In this document: one piece after another, positions 8,734 to 18,082 of the stretch
How the letters are laid out: the number at the start of each line of letters is the position of its first letter
Numbering within the stretch: position 1 is the stretch's first letter
Assembly (NCBI RefSeq): GCF_002259745.1
Contig: NZ_MWWW01000013.1
Span: 124,001 to 188,000, forward strand
DNA from: Bifidobacterium myosotis
Lineage (GTDB): Bacteria; Actinomycetota; Actinomycetes; Actinomycetales; Bifidobacteriaceae
Direction of reading: 5' to 3'
Length of the DNA: 64,000 nucleotides
The notes under the pieces: generated by a model
Database searches by the model: none
What the model was told of the DNA's origin: nothing
The model's input: only the letters and a program-made list of their open reading frames with translations
Program-made: the position numbers and the translations under genes

Positions 8734-9005
8734 TACGTCCGCATCGGTGTCCGTTGCTGCAATCAGCCACACGGCTGCAGGCGGTCACCCGACAGTGAGC
8801 AGGCTCCCATAGCGGAACACACGAAAGGCGGCAACGCCACAGAGCCTGCGCAATCACAGCCGTATGGTCTGCAAAGTCGTAAGAGCTGACATAAGCCATG
8901 CGGCGAGGGCATTCCTTCCGTCGAAGGACGACGACCATGGGCCGCCACCGTGAAGCATGCATGGTTCCAGTACGCCACGTCATGTTTCACAGCATGTTTC
9001 ACGAC

Positions 9006-9794
9006 TTATTCCGTACGCACGCCGGGCATGCGCGCATACAGCAGGTATTCGACGTTGCCGTGGGTGCCGGCTATCGGGCTATCGGCGGTGGCCACCACGT
9101 CGAGACCGCAACGTCGTGCGCAGTCGGTCACATCATCCAACGCCCGTTGCCGCAGGGACACATCCTCCACAATGCCGTTCTTGCCGAGTCCCTCGCGCCC
9201 GACTTCGAACTGCGGCTTGACCAGCAGCACCACGTCCGCCCCCGGTGCGGCGATGCGCTCAATCACAGGAATGACGTAGGTCAGGGAGATGAAGGAGACG
9301 TCCGAAACGATCATCCGCGGACGGAACGGCAGATCGTCCGGCTCCACCTCGCGGATGTTCACACCGCTCATCTCGATGACCCGGGCGTCCCCGGCGATGC
9401 GCGGGTCAAGCTGGCCATGCCCCACGTCCAACGCGATGACCTTGGCCGCCCCCTCACGCAGCAGCACGTCGGTGAACCCACCCGTGGACGCACCGATATC
9501 AAGGCATTCCAAGCCTTGCGGACCGGCGAGACCGGCATCGGCGAACGCCTCGAACGCGCCTTTGAGCTTGTAGGCGCCGCGCGAGACGTAGTCGTCGCCC
9601 TTGTCCACGGCGAGTTCGCTGTGCCCCGCCTTGACCATGAAGGAGGGTTTGGTGACGGTCTCTCCATCCACGCGCACATGACCGGCCTTGATGAGCCGCT
9701 GGGCCTTGGCCCGGGATTCGACCAGCCCGGAGGCGACCAGCATCATGTCCAGTCGGTCCAATGGCATGGATGGGTCCAACGATTGTTCGGTCAT
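9006..9794 (-). CDS. tlyA: TlyA-family rRNA (cytidine-2'-O)-methyltransferase / hemolysin-like protein
   Basis: A 262-residue RNA methyltransferase; in mycobacteria TlyA 2'-O-methylates 16S and 23S rRNA and its loss gives capreomycin resistance. An N-terminal S4 RNA-binding domain (RLDMMLVASGLVESRAKAQR, residues ~14-60) is followed by an FtsJ-type SAM-binding fold with LDIGASTGGFTDVLL, then ALDVGHGQLD, MIVSDVSFISL and LLVKPQFE, which supply the expected K-D-K-E-type residues. The ATG at 9794 gives the family's normal length; the open frame upstream has no good ribosome site. It follows the small protein and HAD-IIA phosphatase as in mycobacteria. Confidence 0.93.
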   Translation of the reverse strand: MTEQSLDPSMPLDRLDMMLVASGLVESRAKAQRLIKAGHVRVDGETVTKPSFMVKAGHSELAVDKGDDYVSRGAYKLKGAFEAFADAGLAGPQGLECLDIGASTGGFTDVLLREGAAKVIALDVGHGQLDPRIAGDARVIEMSGVNIREVEPDDLPFRPRMIVSDVSFISLTYVIPVIERIAAPGADVVLLVKPQFEVGREGLGKNGIVEDVSLRQRALDDVTDCARRCGLDVVATADSPIAGTHGNVEYLLYARMPGVRTE

Positions 9795-9828
9795 GAATGT
9801 CTCTTGGTGGGGTTGTCGAGTCGGATGG

Positions 9829-10014
9829 TCATGCGCGGGTGTCATCGAGCCGCTGCTGAAGCGACGCGAGCACGGATCGATATGATTCGAGCTGGTCGTC
9901 GGGCGCCTTGGATGCGATGTCGGACAGTTCGGGATAGCGCTCGGTGAGGGACGGGCCGCCACCGTCCATGCGCTTACCCACGTCTCCGGTGCGGCCCTCT
10001 CCGTTCTGCGTCAT
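9829..10014 (-). CDS. Small conserved-position protein (61 aa) between HAD phosphatase and tlyA
   Basis: A 61-residue hydrophilic protein ending in an alpha-helical segment (DDQLESYRSVLASLQQRLDD). It has a strong ribosome site (GGAGGAGGGG) before the ATG at 10014. No recognised domain. In Mycobacterium tuberculosis a similarly small conserved protein (Rv1693) occupies the same place between a HAD-IIA phosphatase and tlyA. I infer it is the positional counterpart and a real gene. Function unknown. Confidence 0.7.
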   Translation of the reverse strand: MTQNGEGRTGDVGKRMDGGGPSLTERYPELSDIASKAPDDQLESYRSVLASLQQRLDDTRA

Positions 10015-10079
10015 GTCGTCCCCTCCTCCGTTTCCCTTTGGTTCCTCGTCTGTATTCAGCTGATACCCGACTCGCCCGG

Positions 10080-11120
10080 TCAGTCCTTGAGATCGAAGAC
10101 CGGAACGGTGGTCTCGTCCAGATGAGCGCCCTTGTCCGCGGCCTCCCATGCTGCGCAGATGGCGGCACGCAGGCCGTTCACGTTGGTGGGGTCGCTGACC
10201 TGCACCCGTCCGTTCTCATACCATGCGTCGGCCTTGTGGCACGTCCAGGTGCCATCCTCGGTGCGAACCGGCGCGGGCTGGGTCTCGCCCAAGGCCCGCA
10301 GGTCCGTAGCCACAAAGGTGGGGCGCAGGTGCGTCGGCGCAAGCATGAGCTCGGTCGGATTGGTCACACCGGTCAGCACAGCCAACGAGTCGTATCCGCC
10401 ACGGTTGCCCGCCTCGATGTCGGTGTCGAGACGGTCGCCGATGGCGATGGACGACTCCTTGGGCACCAGATCATGGCCTTCGGCGGCATTGAGCTCGCGC
10501 GCCTCGTCGTACATGTACGACTCGGGCTTGCCGGCGGAGGCCACCGGTTCGACGCCGGTGGCGGTGATCACGGCGCGGATCATCGAGCCGCAGCCGGGGG
10601 CGATGCCCAGCTCACGTGGAATGGTCAGATCGCGGTTGGTCACGAAATAGGAGGCGCCACGCTCGACGGCGTAGGCGGCCTCGGCCATCATCTGCCAGGT
10701 CATCTCCGGGTACCAGCCCTGAATGACGGCATCGGGATGGTCTTCCGGCCCATCGACGATGGTCAGGCCATTGCGACGGACCTCCTCGCGCAGATGCTCG
10801 GCACCCAGCACCTGCACCTTGGCGCCGGCGGGCACGGCTTTGGCCACCATGCGGGCCGCCACCACCGAGGAGGTGATCACCTGCCACGGTTCGACGTCCA
10901 GTCCGAAACCCTTGAGCTGGTCGGCCACGACGTGCTGGAAACGCGAGGAGTTATTCGTGGTGTATTCGATGGTCATGCCGGCCTGCTCGGCGGCGCGGAT
11001 CGAGTCGGCGGCGTACTCCACCGGGTTCTTGCCCCGGTAGACCACACCGTCAAGGTCGAGCAACGCCAGCTCGTAGGCCTCGGCGAGCGGCCGATCGGTT
11101 CCTTTGAGGAATCGGGTCAT
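10080..11120 (-). CDS. HAD-IIA family (NagD/PGP-like) phosphatase
   Basis: A 346-residue HAD subfamily IIA hydrolase. Motif I is ALLDLDGVVYRG, motif II is EYTTNNSSRF, and motif III/IV lie in SAGKPESYMYDEA and SSIAIGDRLDTDIEAGNRGG, with the C2-type cap between. The mycobacterial protein in the same context (Rv1692) is a glycerol-3-phosphate phosphatase, so a phosphoglycolate or glycerol-phosphate phosphatase role is likely but unproved. The ATG at 11120 has CGGAG about 9 bases upstream. A GTG at 11129 overlapping the previous stop (GTGA) is possible and would add three residues. The C-terminal ~60 residues (after VATDLRALGE) exceed the usual NagD length. Confidence 0.88.
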   Translation of the reverse strand: MTRFLKGTDRPLAEAYELALLDLDGVVYRGKNPVEYAADSIRAAEQAGMTIEYTTNNSSRFQHVVADQLKGFGLDVEPWQVITSSVVAARMVAKAVPAGAKVQVLGAEHLREEVRRNGLTIVDGPEDHPDAVIQGWYPEMTWQMMAEAAYAVERGASYFVTNRDLTIPRELGIAPGCGSMIRAVITATGVEPVASAGKPESYMYDEARELNAAEGHDLVPKESSIAIGDRLDTDIEAGNRGGYDSLAVLTGVTNPTELMLAPTHLRPTFVATDLRALGETQPAPVRTEDGTWTCHKADAWYENGRVQVSDPTNVNGLRAAICAAWEAADKGAHLDETTVPVFDLKD

Positions 11121-11125
11121 GCCAA

Positions 11126-13282
11126 TCACTCCGCGGATTCTGCCGGTTCGGAGGATTCGGCATCGTCGGCCGGCGCTGCGGCGGACTCTGTCTCAGCGGT
11201 CTCGGACGCATCGTCCGTATCGGCCGCCTCGGCTTCATCTGATGCTTCGGCCTCAGCCTCATCGGACTCGCCGTTCTCCGTCTCGGCGACACTTTCCGCC
11301 GTCTCCACGCCCTCGACAGGCTCCTCGGAGGACACAGCATCCTCGGACTGCTCAGCGTCGGCCGACGTATCTTCGCCCTCGTCGGATGCTTCGTCGCCAT
11401 CGGCCTCGTCGGCCTCATCATCATCCACGTCATCGGATTCGTAGTCCGATTCCGGTTCCAGATCCGGCGCGTACTCCGCCTCGGCCGGGTCGATGCCCAG
11501 CTTCTCGAGCACTTCGGAATCGTCGGTCAGTCCGTCGAGGTCGTGGTCGATTACCACATCGTCGCTGTTCTCGTCGATGTCCTCGTCGGCGAACTGGTCC
11601 TCGAGACGGTCCAGCAGGTCATCGAGCTTGGCGGCCTCATCGAGACGGCCAGCCTGCTCGAGGAAGTTCTGCTCGGCCTGCACCGCACGCATGCGGTACT
11701 CGCCCGGCAGTCCCTGGGAGCGGCCCACGGTGTGCGCCACCTGAATGGCCTTGTCCCACATCTCCAGATCGCCCAGCGCACCGGCGTAGACCAGGAACAT
11801 CTCGGCCTTCGGCGCGCCGACCAGCGCCTTGCCCTCATCGGACAGGGCCAGTTCCACGGCCTTCTTCGGATTGCCCACACCACGCTCGCAGTCGGCGATG
11901 AACGGCAGGTAATCCGGGTAGCCGTTCATGCGGTATGCGGTGCGGAACTCGCGCAGGGCGAGCTTGTAGTTGCCCTGACGGTAGGCCACGAAGGCCAGCG
12001 TCTCACGGGCGAAGTCGATGCGGGAGGCCTGACGAGCCACCCACTTGGCGTGAGCGAGCGCGCCCTCGGGGTCGCTCTCCTCCAGCGAATAGGCGGCCAG
12101 AATATGCAGGCCGATGTTCTCCGCGTGCTCCTTGGACAGGCCGCGCAGACGCTCGCGCTCGTCGGTGGACAGCATGCGCCACTCCATGCCCTTGGGCATC
12201 TTCGGCTCATCGGGGCGACGGGCGGTGTACGGGTTCTGCGAAGGGAAGCTCATGGTGCCGTCCGAGTTGCGGCGCGGCTTGTTCATGTACTCGGAGCGCT
12301 TCTGCTCGCGGTACTCGCGCTTCTCCTCCGGGCTGAACTCGCGGTATCCCTCATCACGACGGTTGTCGCGGCGGTCATTGCGATGATCGTCACGGCGGTC
12401 GAAGCGGCGGTTGTCGTCGCGACGCTGGTAGCGCGGGTTCTCGCCGGCCTCGCGGCGCGGCTTGAATCCGTCACCGTCCTCGTTGCGACGCGGCTTGAAG
12501 CCCTCGCCATCCTCACGGCGGCGCGGACGGAAGCCACCGTCATGGCGGCGGTCGCCACCGCGGAATCCGCCACGGTCGTTGCCGCGATAACCGCCACGGT
12601 CACCGCCCTGACGCGGACCCTTATGGAAGTCACGGTGGAAGTCACGACGCTCCTCGCCGCCTTCACCGTGCTCGCGATCGTCGCGATCGCGGCGGAAGTC
12701 ACGGTCGCCGTCCTTGCGGAAGCCACCCTTATGGAAGTCCTTGCGGAAGCCACCGGAACGGCCGCCGTTGCCGCGGAAGCCGCCACGGTCACCGCCCTGA
12801 CGCGGACCCTTATGGAAGTCACGGCGCTCACCGGACTCGCCCTCGCCGTCATTGTCGCGGCGGAAGTCACGGTCACCGTCACGGCGGAAGCCGTCCTTGC
12901 GGAAACCACCCTTATGGAAGTCCTTGCGGAAGCCACCGGACTTGCCATACGGCTTGTCGCCATACGACTTGCGGTAACCGCCGGAACGGCCACCCTCACC
13001 TTCGCCCTCGCGACGCGGCTTGAAGCCCTCGCCGTCGTTCTCGCGCCGCGGACGGAAGCCCTCACCATCGCGATGGCCACCGAAACCGCCCTTGCGGAAG
13101 CCGCCGGACTTGCCGTACGGCTTATCACCGTACGACTTGCGGTAACCGCCGGAACGGCCACCCTCGCCCTCACCTTCACGGCGCGGCTTGAAGCCCTTGC
13201 CGCCGCGGTTGGACGGGCGACGGTCGCCATAGGACCTATGGCCGCCGTAGGACTTGCCGGAATGCTCGTTGCCTTCTGCCAT
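11126..13282 (-). CDS. TPR-like protein with RG/RGG-rich N-terminus and acidic C-terminus (718 aa)
   Basis: Three parts are visible. Residues 1-335 are low-complexity and basic, rich in Arg, Gly, Asp, Phe and His (GGFRKDFHKGGFRKD, RQGGDRGGFRGN). Residues 365-545 are alpha-helical TPR-like pairs (GLHILAAYSLEESDPEGALA, ALREFRTAYRMNGYPDYLPF). Residues 555-718 are extremely acidic (Asp/Glu/Ser/Ala). A 34-residue block at 31-64 recurs identically at 87-120. In mycobacteria a TPR protein (Rv1691) sits in this position, so the core is probably conserved and the tails lineage-specific. RG-rich regions often bind RNA or form condensates, but that is inference. Gene follows tyrS and its terminator. Confidence 0.85.
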   Translation of the reverse strand: MAEGNEHSGKSYGGHRSYGDRRPSNRGGKGFKPRREGEGEGGRSGGYRKSYGDKPYGKSGGFRKGGFGGHRDGEGFRPRRENDGEGFKPRREGEGEGGRSGGYRKSYGDKPYGKSGGFRKDFHKGGFRKDGFRRDGDRDFRRDNDGEGESGERRDFHKGPRQGGDRGGFRGNGGRSGGFRKDFHKGGFRKDGDRDFRRDRDDREHGEGGEERRDFHRDFHKGPRQGGDRGGYRGNDRGGFRGGDRRHDGGFRPRRREDGEGFKPRRNEDGDGFKPRREAGENPRYQRRDDNRRFDRRDDHRNDRRDNRRDEGYREFSPEEKREYREQKRSEYMNKPRRNSDGTMSFPSQNPYTARRPDEPKMPKGMEWRMLSTDERERLRGLSKEHAENIGLHILAAYSLEESDPEGALAHAKWVARQASRIDFARETLAFVAYRQGNYKLALREFRTAYRMNGYPDYLPFIADCERGVGNPKKAVELALSDEGKALVGAPKAEMFLVYAGALGDLEMWDKAIQVAHTVGRSQGLPGEYRMRAVQAEQNFLEQAGRLDEAAKLDDLLDRLEDQFADEDIDENSDDVVIDHDLDGLTDDSEVLEKLGIDPAEAEYAPDLEPESDYESDDVDDDEADEADGDEASDEGEDTSADAEQSEDAVSSEEPVEGVETAESVAETENGESDEAEAEASDEAEAADTDDASETAETESAAAPADDAESSEPAESAE

Positions 13283-13343
13283 TGTTCATGTGCCTTTCTG
13301 ATACGAAGTCCATTGCTTCGAATGACGTGTCATCTTTCGGAAA

Positions 13344-13374
13344 AAGGGCGGCCGACCATCGTGGCGCCGCCCTT
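13344..13374 (-). terminator. Intrinsic terminator after tyrS
   Basis: On the minus strand AAGGGCGGC (13374-13366) pairs with GCCGCCCTT (13352-13344) around a 13-base loop and is followed by a T-run (13345-13341). It lies 42 bp downstream of the tyrS stop and separates tyrS from the TPR-like gene. Confidence 0.8.
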
Positions 13375-13415
13375 CGATCACCTCCGGCGGGTTCCACCGA
13401 AGGAAACGGTTGCGG

Positions 13416-14738
13416 TCAGCGGCTTTCGACCGCGCCAAGCGCCTTCTTGCCGCGGCGGATCAGCGCGAAGCGTCCGGCGAGGAAGTCCCCTTCACCAAGC
13501 ACCTGCTCCTCGTCCTCCACACGGTTGTTGTTGAGGTAGACACCGCCGGACTTGATGGCTCGACGGGCCTCGGACGCGGACTTGAACAGTCCCGCGGCCT
13601 GGGCGGCGTCGATCACACGGTCGCCGGGCACGGCGGACGGGAACGCATGCTCGCCGTTCTCGTCCACGATCTTGAAGCCGTCCAGCACGGATTCGAGCGT
13701 ATCCTCGTCGATGTCCTCGAGGTTGCCGCCACGGCCGAACAGCGCGGAGGAGGCGTCGATGGCGGCCTGGGTGGCGGCCTCGCCATGCACGAAGCTGGTG
13801 ACCTCCCATGCGAGCGTCTTCTGCGCCTCGCGGGCGCCCGGATTGGTCTTGGACTCCTCGACCAGACGCTCGATCTCCGCCTTTGGCAGGAAGGTGAAGG
13901 CCTTCAGCAGGCTCTCCATCTCCACGTCCGGACGGTTGATCCAGAACTGGTAGAACTTGTACGGCGAAAGCATGGTGCCGTCGAGCCAGACGGCGTTGCC
14001 TTCCGACTTGCCGAACTTCTTACCGTTCGCATCCGTGATGATCGGGCTGGTGAACACGTTGACGTCCACGCCGCGCACCTTGTGGATGAGGTCGAGGCCC
14101 GAGGTGAGGTTGCCCCACTGGTCGGAGCCGCCGAGCTCAAGCGTGCAGTGGTACTCGTCATACAGGTGGAGGAAATCGTTGCCCTGCAGCACCTGGTAGC
14201 TGAACTCGGTGAAGGAGATGCCCTCCTCCGAGTTGAGGCGACGGGCCACCGTGTCCTTGGCGAGCATGGTGCCCAGACGGAAGTTCTTGCCGACGTCGCG
14301 CAGGAAGTCGATCACGGTCATCTGCGCGGTCCAATCGTAATTGGACACGAAACGCACCGGATTGTCGCCGTCGGTGGCCAGGATGCCGCCGATCTGGCGC
14401 TTGAGACGGTCGGCCCAGCCGGCCACCACGTCCTTCGGGTTGAGCGTGCGCTCACCGGACTGACGCGGGTCGCCGATCAGACCGGTGGCACCGCCCACCA
14501 GAGCGATCGGATGATGACCCGCAAGCTGCAGGTGGCGCATGTTGATGAGCTGCACCAGATTGCCGATGTGCAGGGAGGCGGCGGTGGGGTCGAAACCGCA
14601 ATAATAGGTGATCGGCTCGTCGTTCAGTGCGTGTGCGAGTCGATCGCGGTCCGTGGACTGCGAGATCAACCCGCGCCATTCCAGTTCATCGAGCAGGGTA
14701 TCGAATCCTGCCTCTTTGAAGTCGATGACGTGAGCCAT
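13416..14738 (-). CDS. tyrS: Tyrosyl-tRNA synthetase
   Basis: Class I aminoacyl-tRNA synthetase of 440 residues charging tRNA-Tyr. The HIGH motif is LHIGN within [17 protein letters not shown], the tyrosine-binding YCGFDPT is present, the KMSKS counterpart is KFGKSEGN, and the C-terminal ~65 residues form an S4 domain ([20 protein letters not shown]). GGGAGAG precedes the ATG. Length and motifs match bacterial TyrRS. A terminator follows the gene. The tyrS-TPR-HAD-tlyA order is the actinobacterial one. Confidence 0.98.
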   Translation of the reverse strand: MAHVIDFKEAGFDTLLDELEWRGLISQSTDRDRLAHALNDEPITYYCGFDPTAASLHIGNLVQLINMRHLQLAGHHPIALVGGATGLIGDPRQSGERTLNPKDVVAGWADRLKRQIGGILATDGDNPVRFVSNYDWTAQMTVIDFLRDVGKNFRLGTMLAKDTVARRLNSEEGISFTEFSYQVLQGNDFLHLYDEYHCTLELGGSDQWGNLTSGLDLIHKVRGVDVNVFTSPIITDANGKKFGKSEGNAVWLDGTMLSPYKFYQFWINRPDVEMESLLKAFTFLPKAEIERLVEESKTNPGAREAQKTLAWEVTSFVHGEAATQAAIDASSALFGRGGNLEDIDEDTLESVLDGFKIVDENGEHAFPSAVPGDRVIDAAQAAGLFKSASEARRAIKSGGVYLNNNRVEDEEQVLGEGDFLAGRFALIRRGKKALGAVESR

Positions 14739-14944
14739 AACTGGTCGCTCTCCCTATCGAATTGTGTGATTGGACATGCTCTACTCCATTTTCAAGCGTC
14801 TCCAAGTCTCGCAGAACGCGGCGACAGTATGCGGACCATAGGGGTCGCCCGGCGAGCGGGCCGGAGATCAGACCGGCGGGCGGCAGCCGAGCGCCCCGAT
14901 TGGCACGGCGATGGCACGGCGATGGCGCGTCAGCCACACGGCGG

Positions 14945-15874
14945 TCACCGTCCGCGGTACAGCTTCTCCATTGTCTCGCGCAGCTGCTGCAGCGTCTCGT
15001 TGTATCGGGTGGTCTTCAGGCGCGGGAACGAGGCGATCATACGGCGCTGCTGGTGGTTGAACACGGCATCGGCGGTGTCCTTGATGCGCAGCATGAACTC
15101 GGCCGACATCTCCTTGCCGTTCTGCCACGACTCGCCGACCCGCTGGCTCATCTGTCCCACGGCCTGTCCCACGGAACCGGACATGCCGCCGAGCTTTCCG
15201 GAGGCGCCATCGATCACGCTGGCGGCCATATCGGAGGCGACGCCGGACGCCTTGCCGGTGGCACCGGCGACCAGGTCCGTGGCGCCGGACACCGCGTCCT
15301 CCACCTTCTCGCGCATCGCCCCGCCGTACTTGGACACGGCCGACCTGAACCGTTCGAGGCTCTGCTCGAAGTCCACGATGCCCACCACGGTGACCACCGT
15401 GTCGAAGACGGTCAGCAGCACCAGCACCGCGACCAGCACATGCACCACCTGCGCCGGAATCATGTTGGTGACCCGCTCCACCGGAGGCTGGACCACATCG
15501 ACGATCACCACGCCGCCAAGGCCGAAGACCACCGCGCCCAACAGGCATATGCGCCCGTTGAGATTGAACCGGAAATGCGAATAATCCCACCAGCGCGCGT
15601 GGAACAGCCGTTCCATGGCCCAGGAGGTGGCGTATTCGAGTATCGAGGCGCCGACCATCGCGACGAGGAACACCACCAGCGGATGCTTCACATTGCCGAG
15701 CACCACGATGCCGGCCACCGCCCCGGTGCCGTAAATCGGACAGAGCGGCCCGTTGAGAAAACCACGGTTGACAAGACGGCGCTCCTGGCAGGAGACGAGA
15801 ATCGACTCGTAGACCCAGCCGGCGAAGCTGTACAGGATGAACCACAGGAACAGGTGTTCCAGTACCAGCATCAT
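14945..15874 (-). CDS. Putative ABC transporter permease, CmpB family (ABC_trans_CmpB)
   Basis: A 309-residue membrane protein with about five transmembrane segments in the first ~170 residues. The opening LFLWFILYSFAGWVYESI, then RGFLNGPLCPIYGTGAV and SWAMERLFHARWWDYS, are the conserved signatures of the CmpB (PF06541) family, whose transport role is not established. The remaining ~140 residues are soluble, with Gly/Ala/Ser repeats and basic helices. The ATG at 15874 overlaps the stop of the HD-domain gene (ATGA), and GGAG lies 8 bases upstream, so the two are co-translated. Confidence 0.8.
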   Translation of the reverse strand: MMLVLEHLFLWFILYSFAGWVYESILVSCQERRLVNRGFLNGPLCPIYGTGAVAGIVVLGNVKHPLVVFLVAMVGASILEYATSWAMERLFHARWWDYSHFRFNLNGRICLLGAVVFGLGGVVIVDVVQPPVERVTNMIPAQVVHVLVAVLVLLTVFDTVVTVVGIVDFEQSLERFRSAVSKYGGAMREKVEDAVSGATDLVAGATGKASGVASDMAASVIDGASGKLGGMSGSVGQAVGQMSQRVGESWQNGKEMSAEFMLRIKDTADAVFNHQQRRMIASFPRLKTTRYNETLQQLRETMEKLYRGR

Positions 15875-16473
15875 GAACGGGCTCCGGTCCCGGCGGAGTG
15901 TCTGCACGTCTGTCCGGTCAGCGGTCCGTGGCCGGGGATATGCGCCAGGCAATCCCGTGGAGGCAGCGCCTTCTTGTGGAACCGGCCGAGGGAGAGGGTC
16001 TCGCGTGTGGCGGACAGCTTGTCCGCCAACGTCACCAGATATCCCTCGATGTACCGGGGCGGCACCGGGGTCATCGGGAACATGTGCTTCTCGATGCTGT
16101 CGCGCTCGATGTCGTTGAGCGTGAAGTCTTTCAGCGCATTGACGAGGGCGGCATGACCGTGGGTGAAGCCATGCCAGCGGTGCTCACCGTTGTCCCAGTC
16201 GTGCCAGTCATACAGGAAATAGTCATGGAGCAGGGCCGCCCGGATGAGCGAGCGCAGATCCACGCGATGCCACAGATGCGCACGATCGGCCATCCAGACG
16301 GCCAGACACGCCACACGCACGGAATGGGCGAAGGTGGTCACGTTGCCGTGCTGGTAGCAGAGGCGTTCGATCTCCATATGACTATGCTCGATGACTTCGC
16401 GGCCGTGTCTGGCGACCAGTCGTTGAATCTGCGTACGGGTGAGCAGATGTCCCACGGTTTGAGTCCTCCCCAT
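15871..16473 (-). CDS. HD-domain phosphohydrolase-like protein
   Basis: A 200-residue cytosolic protein with an HD-domain metal site: TFAHSVRVACLAVWM supplies the first His, AALLHDYFLYDWHDWD the HD doublet, and VTLADKLSATRET the last Asp. Such domains hydrolyse phosphoesters of nucleotides or metabolites. The ATG at 16473 gives a compact HD protein but lacks a strong ribosome site; a GTG at 16593 in the same frame is the alternative. It overlaps the CmpB-family gene by four bases. Substrate unknown. Confidence 0.75.
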   Translation of the reverse strand: MGRTQTVGHLLTRTQIQRLVARHGREVIEHSHMEIERLCYQHGNVTTFAHSVRVACLAVWMADRAHLWHRVDLRSLIRAALLHDYFLYDWHDWDNGEHRWHGFTHGHAALVNALKDFTLNDIERDSIEKHMFPMTPVPPRYIEGYLVTLADKLSATRETLSLGRFHKKALPPRDCLAHIPGHGPLTGQTCRHSAGTGARS

Positions 16474-16668
16474 CGGAATCAAGGATCTTGTGCGGCGGCC
16501 GTGCAGGGCCGTCGCGGCGGGCCGGGGTCCCGTGGCGATGTGCGGTCGGGCGCCGGCGTTTCGTGACCGATTGTATGGCAGGACCTTGCCCACCCGCCCT
16601 CATACTCCGGGATGAGATGAGCGAAGACGTCGGCGGGCGCCGCAACAGGGCGGCTCACGCGGATGGGC

Positions 16669-17994
16669 TCACACGAACAGGCTCATATCGCTGGTCTCGC
16701 CGGAGCCGAGGAACGTGCTGACACCGCCAAGTTCCACGCCGTCGATCAGCTCCTCCTTGCGGATGCCCATGATGTCCATGGACATCTGGCAGGCCACCAG
16801 CCGCACGCCATGCTCCTTGGCCTGGCGCATGAGCTCCTCAAGGGATGCCACGTTCTTGGACTTCATGATCCAACGGATCATCACGGCACCGAGGCCGCCC
16901 ATGTTCATGCGGCTCAGACCGAGTTTGCGGGTGCCGCGCGGCATCATGAAGCCGAACATGCGCTCGATGAGGTTCTTGTTCGTGCGTACACGCTTGGGGC
17001 GGCGCAGGATGTTGAGCCCCCAGAACGTGAAGAAGATAGTGACCTTGCGTCCCATCGCCGCGGCGCCGTTGGCCATGATGAACACGGCGATGGTCTTGTC
17101 CAAATCGCCGCTGAACACCACAAAGGTCTTGTCATGGAGCACGTCGCCGCCGGCGTCAGTGGGTGCCGCTGCCGCAGCCGCGCTCGGGTTCGCGCCGAGA
17201 GGCCGCCCTGCAGGCCGTGCCGGGGCGGCCGTTTTTTCAAGCTCGACGTGGATGATGCCCTCGTCGTCCCGGCGAAGATCGATGAGACGGTTGCCGGTGC
17301 GTTCGGCCCATACGGCGATGTCCGAGCAGAAGGCGTCCTCGGTGGCCTCGGCCTTCAGGCGGGTGCCGACCGGCTGGTCGCGCAGGGCATCGGCCACGGC
17401 CACAATCGGTCCGGGGCATTTGAGTCCCTTGGCATCCACATGCAGCAGCTGCGGCGTTGCGGTTCCGCTCGATGCGGTGCCGTCGCCTGTTTTGGCCTTG
17501 GATGAGACGGGCGCGGTCAACGTGACCGGTGCGACGGGCGGCATGACCGGCGCGGAACCGGAAGCGGCCGCATGCGACGACGAGCCGGAGCCGGACTGCC
17601 CCTCGGACTGCCCCTTCTCGGACGGATTGCTCTCGGCCCGAGCATCCCCGGACTCCCCGGCGGCGGCTTCCCGCAACGCCTCATACCCGCCATCGAGATT
17701 GACGGCATCGTATCCGCGATCGGCCAGAATCTCGCACACCTGCGTGCTCCAGTCGCCCACCCGGCAGAAGACGACCACCGGCTTGGATTTCGGAATGTCG
17801 CTCAGCGCATCGCCGATGTGTCCGATGTTCTCGAACGGGATGTTGATCGCTCCGGCGATCGGGTGCACCAGCACTTCATCCGGCGCGCGCAAATCCAAGA
17901 ACGTGACCGAGGATGTGTCAAGATGTGCGAATTCATTCGCGTCGATGTGCCGGTAGTCGTCGGCATCATGATCGTGCTTCAAGGTGATGGTCAT
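16669..17994 (-). CDS. Rhodanese - TusA - DsrE/DsrF-like three-domain sulfur-transfer protein
   Basis: A 441-residue fusion. Residues ~15-112 are a rhodanese domain with its active-site Cys in VVVFCRVGDWSTQV. A Ser/Ala/Pro-rich linker follows (~113-182). Residues ~183-255 are TusA-like, with the catalytic Cys in LLHVDAKGLKCPGPIV. Residues ~300-441 are a DsrE/F-like domain (TFVVFSGDLDKTIAVFIMAN, then VRLVACQMSMDIMG with a Cys). The domain set resembles the tail of CoA-disulfide reductase-like proteins without the FAD part. It probably passes persulfide sulfur. The gene follows the ThiF-like gene in the thi region, so feeding sulfur to ThiS is a reasonable inference. GGAAGGGG precedes the ATG. 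Confidence 0.85.
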   Translation of the reverse strand: MTITLKHDHDADDYRHIDANEFAHLDTSSVTFLDLRAPDEVLVHPIAGAINIPFENIGHIGDALSDIPKSKPVVVFCRVGDWSTQVCEILADRGYDAVNLDGGYEALREAAAGESGDARAESNPSEKGQSEGQSGSGSSSHAAASGSAPVMPPVAPVTLTAPVSSKAKTGDGTASSGTATPQLLHVDAKGLKCPGPIVAVADALRDQPVGTRLKAEATEDAFCSDIAVWAERTGNRLIDLRRDDEGIIHVELEKTAAPARPAGRPLGANPSAAAAAAPTDAGGDVLHDKTFVVFSGDLDKTIAVFIMANGAAAMGRKVTIFFTFWGLNILRRPKRVRTNKNLIERMFGFMMPRGTRKLGLSRMNMGGLGAVMIRWIMKSKNVASLEELMRQAKEHGVRLVACQMSMDIMGIRKEELIDGVELGGVSTFLGSGETSDMSLFV

Positions 17995-18082
17995 GGTTTT
18001 CCCCTTCCAAAAATGGCCGTTCCCGATGGCCGTGCGGACGAGCCTACGCGGTCGTCCTGTTCGATGGTTCAGATGGCGCGGT

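Noticed and set aside
8734-9005. A small gene or RNA between the bactofilin-like gene and tlyA
   Set aside because: Frames here lack ribosome sites and family resemblance; only a short duplicated CATGTTTCAC was seen.
11543-13534. A 663-codon plus-strand frame rich in Ala, Thr and Val
   Set aside because: It is the antisense shadow of the RG-rich repeats of the TPR-like gene; low complexity with no ribosome site.
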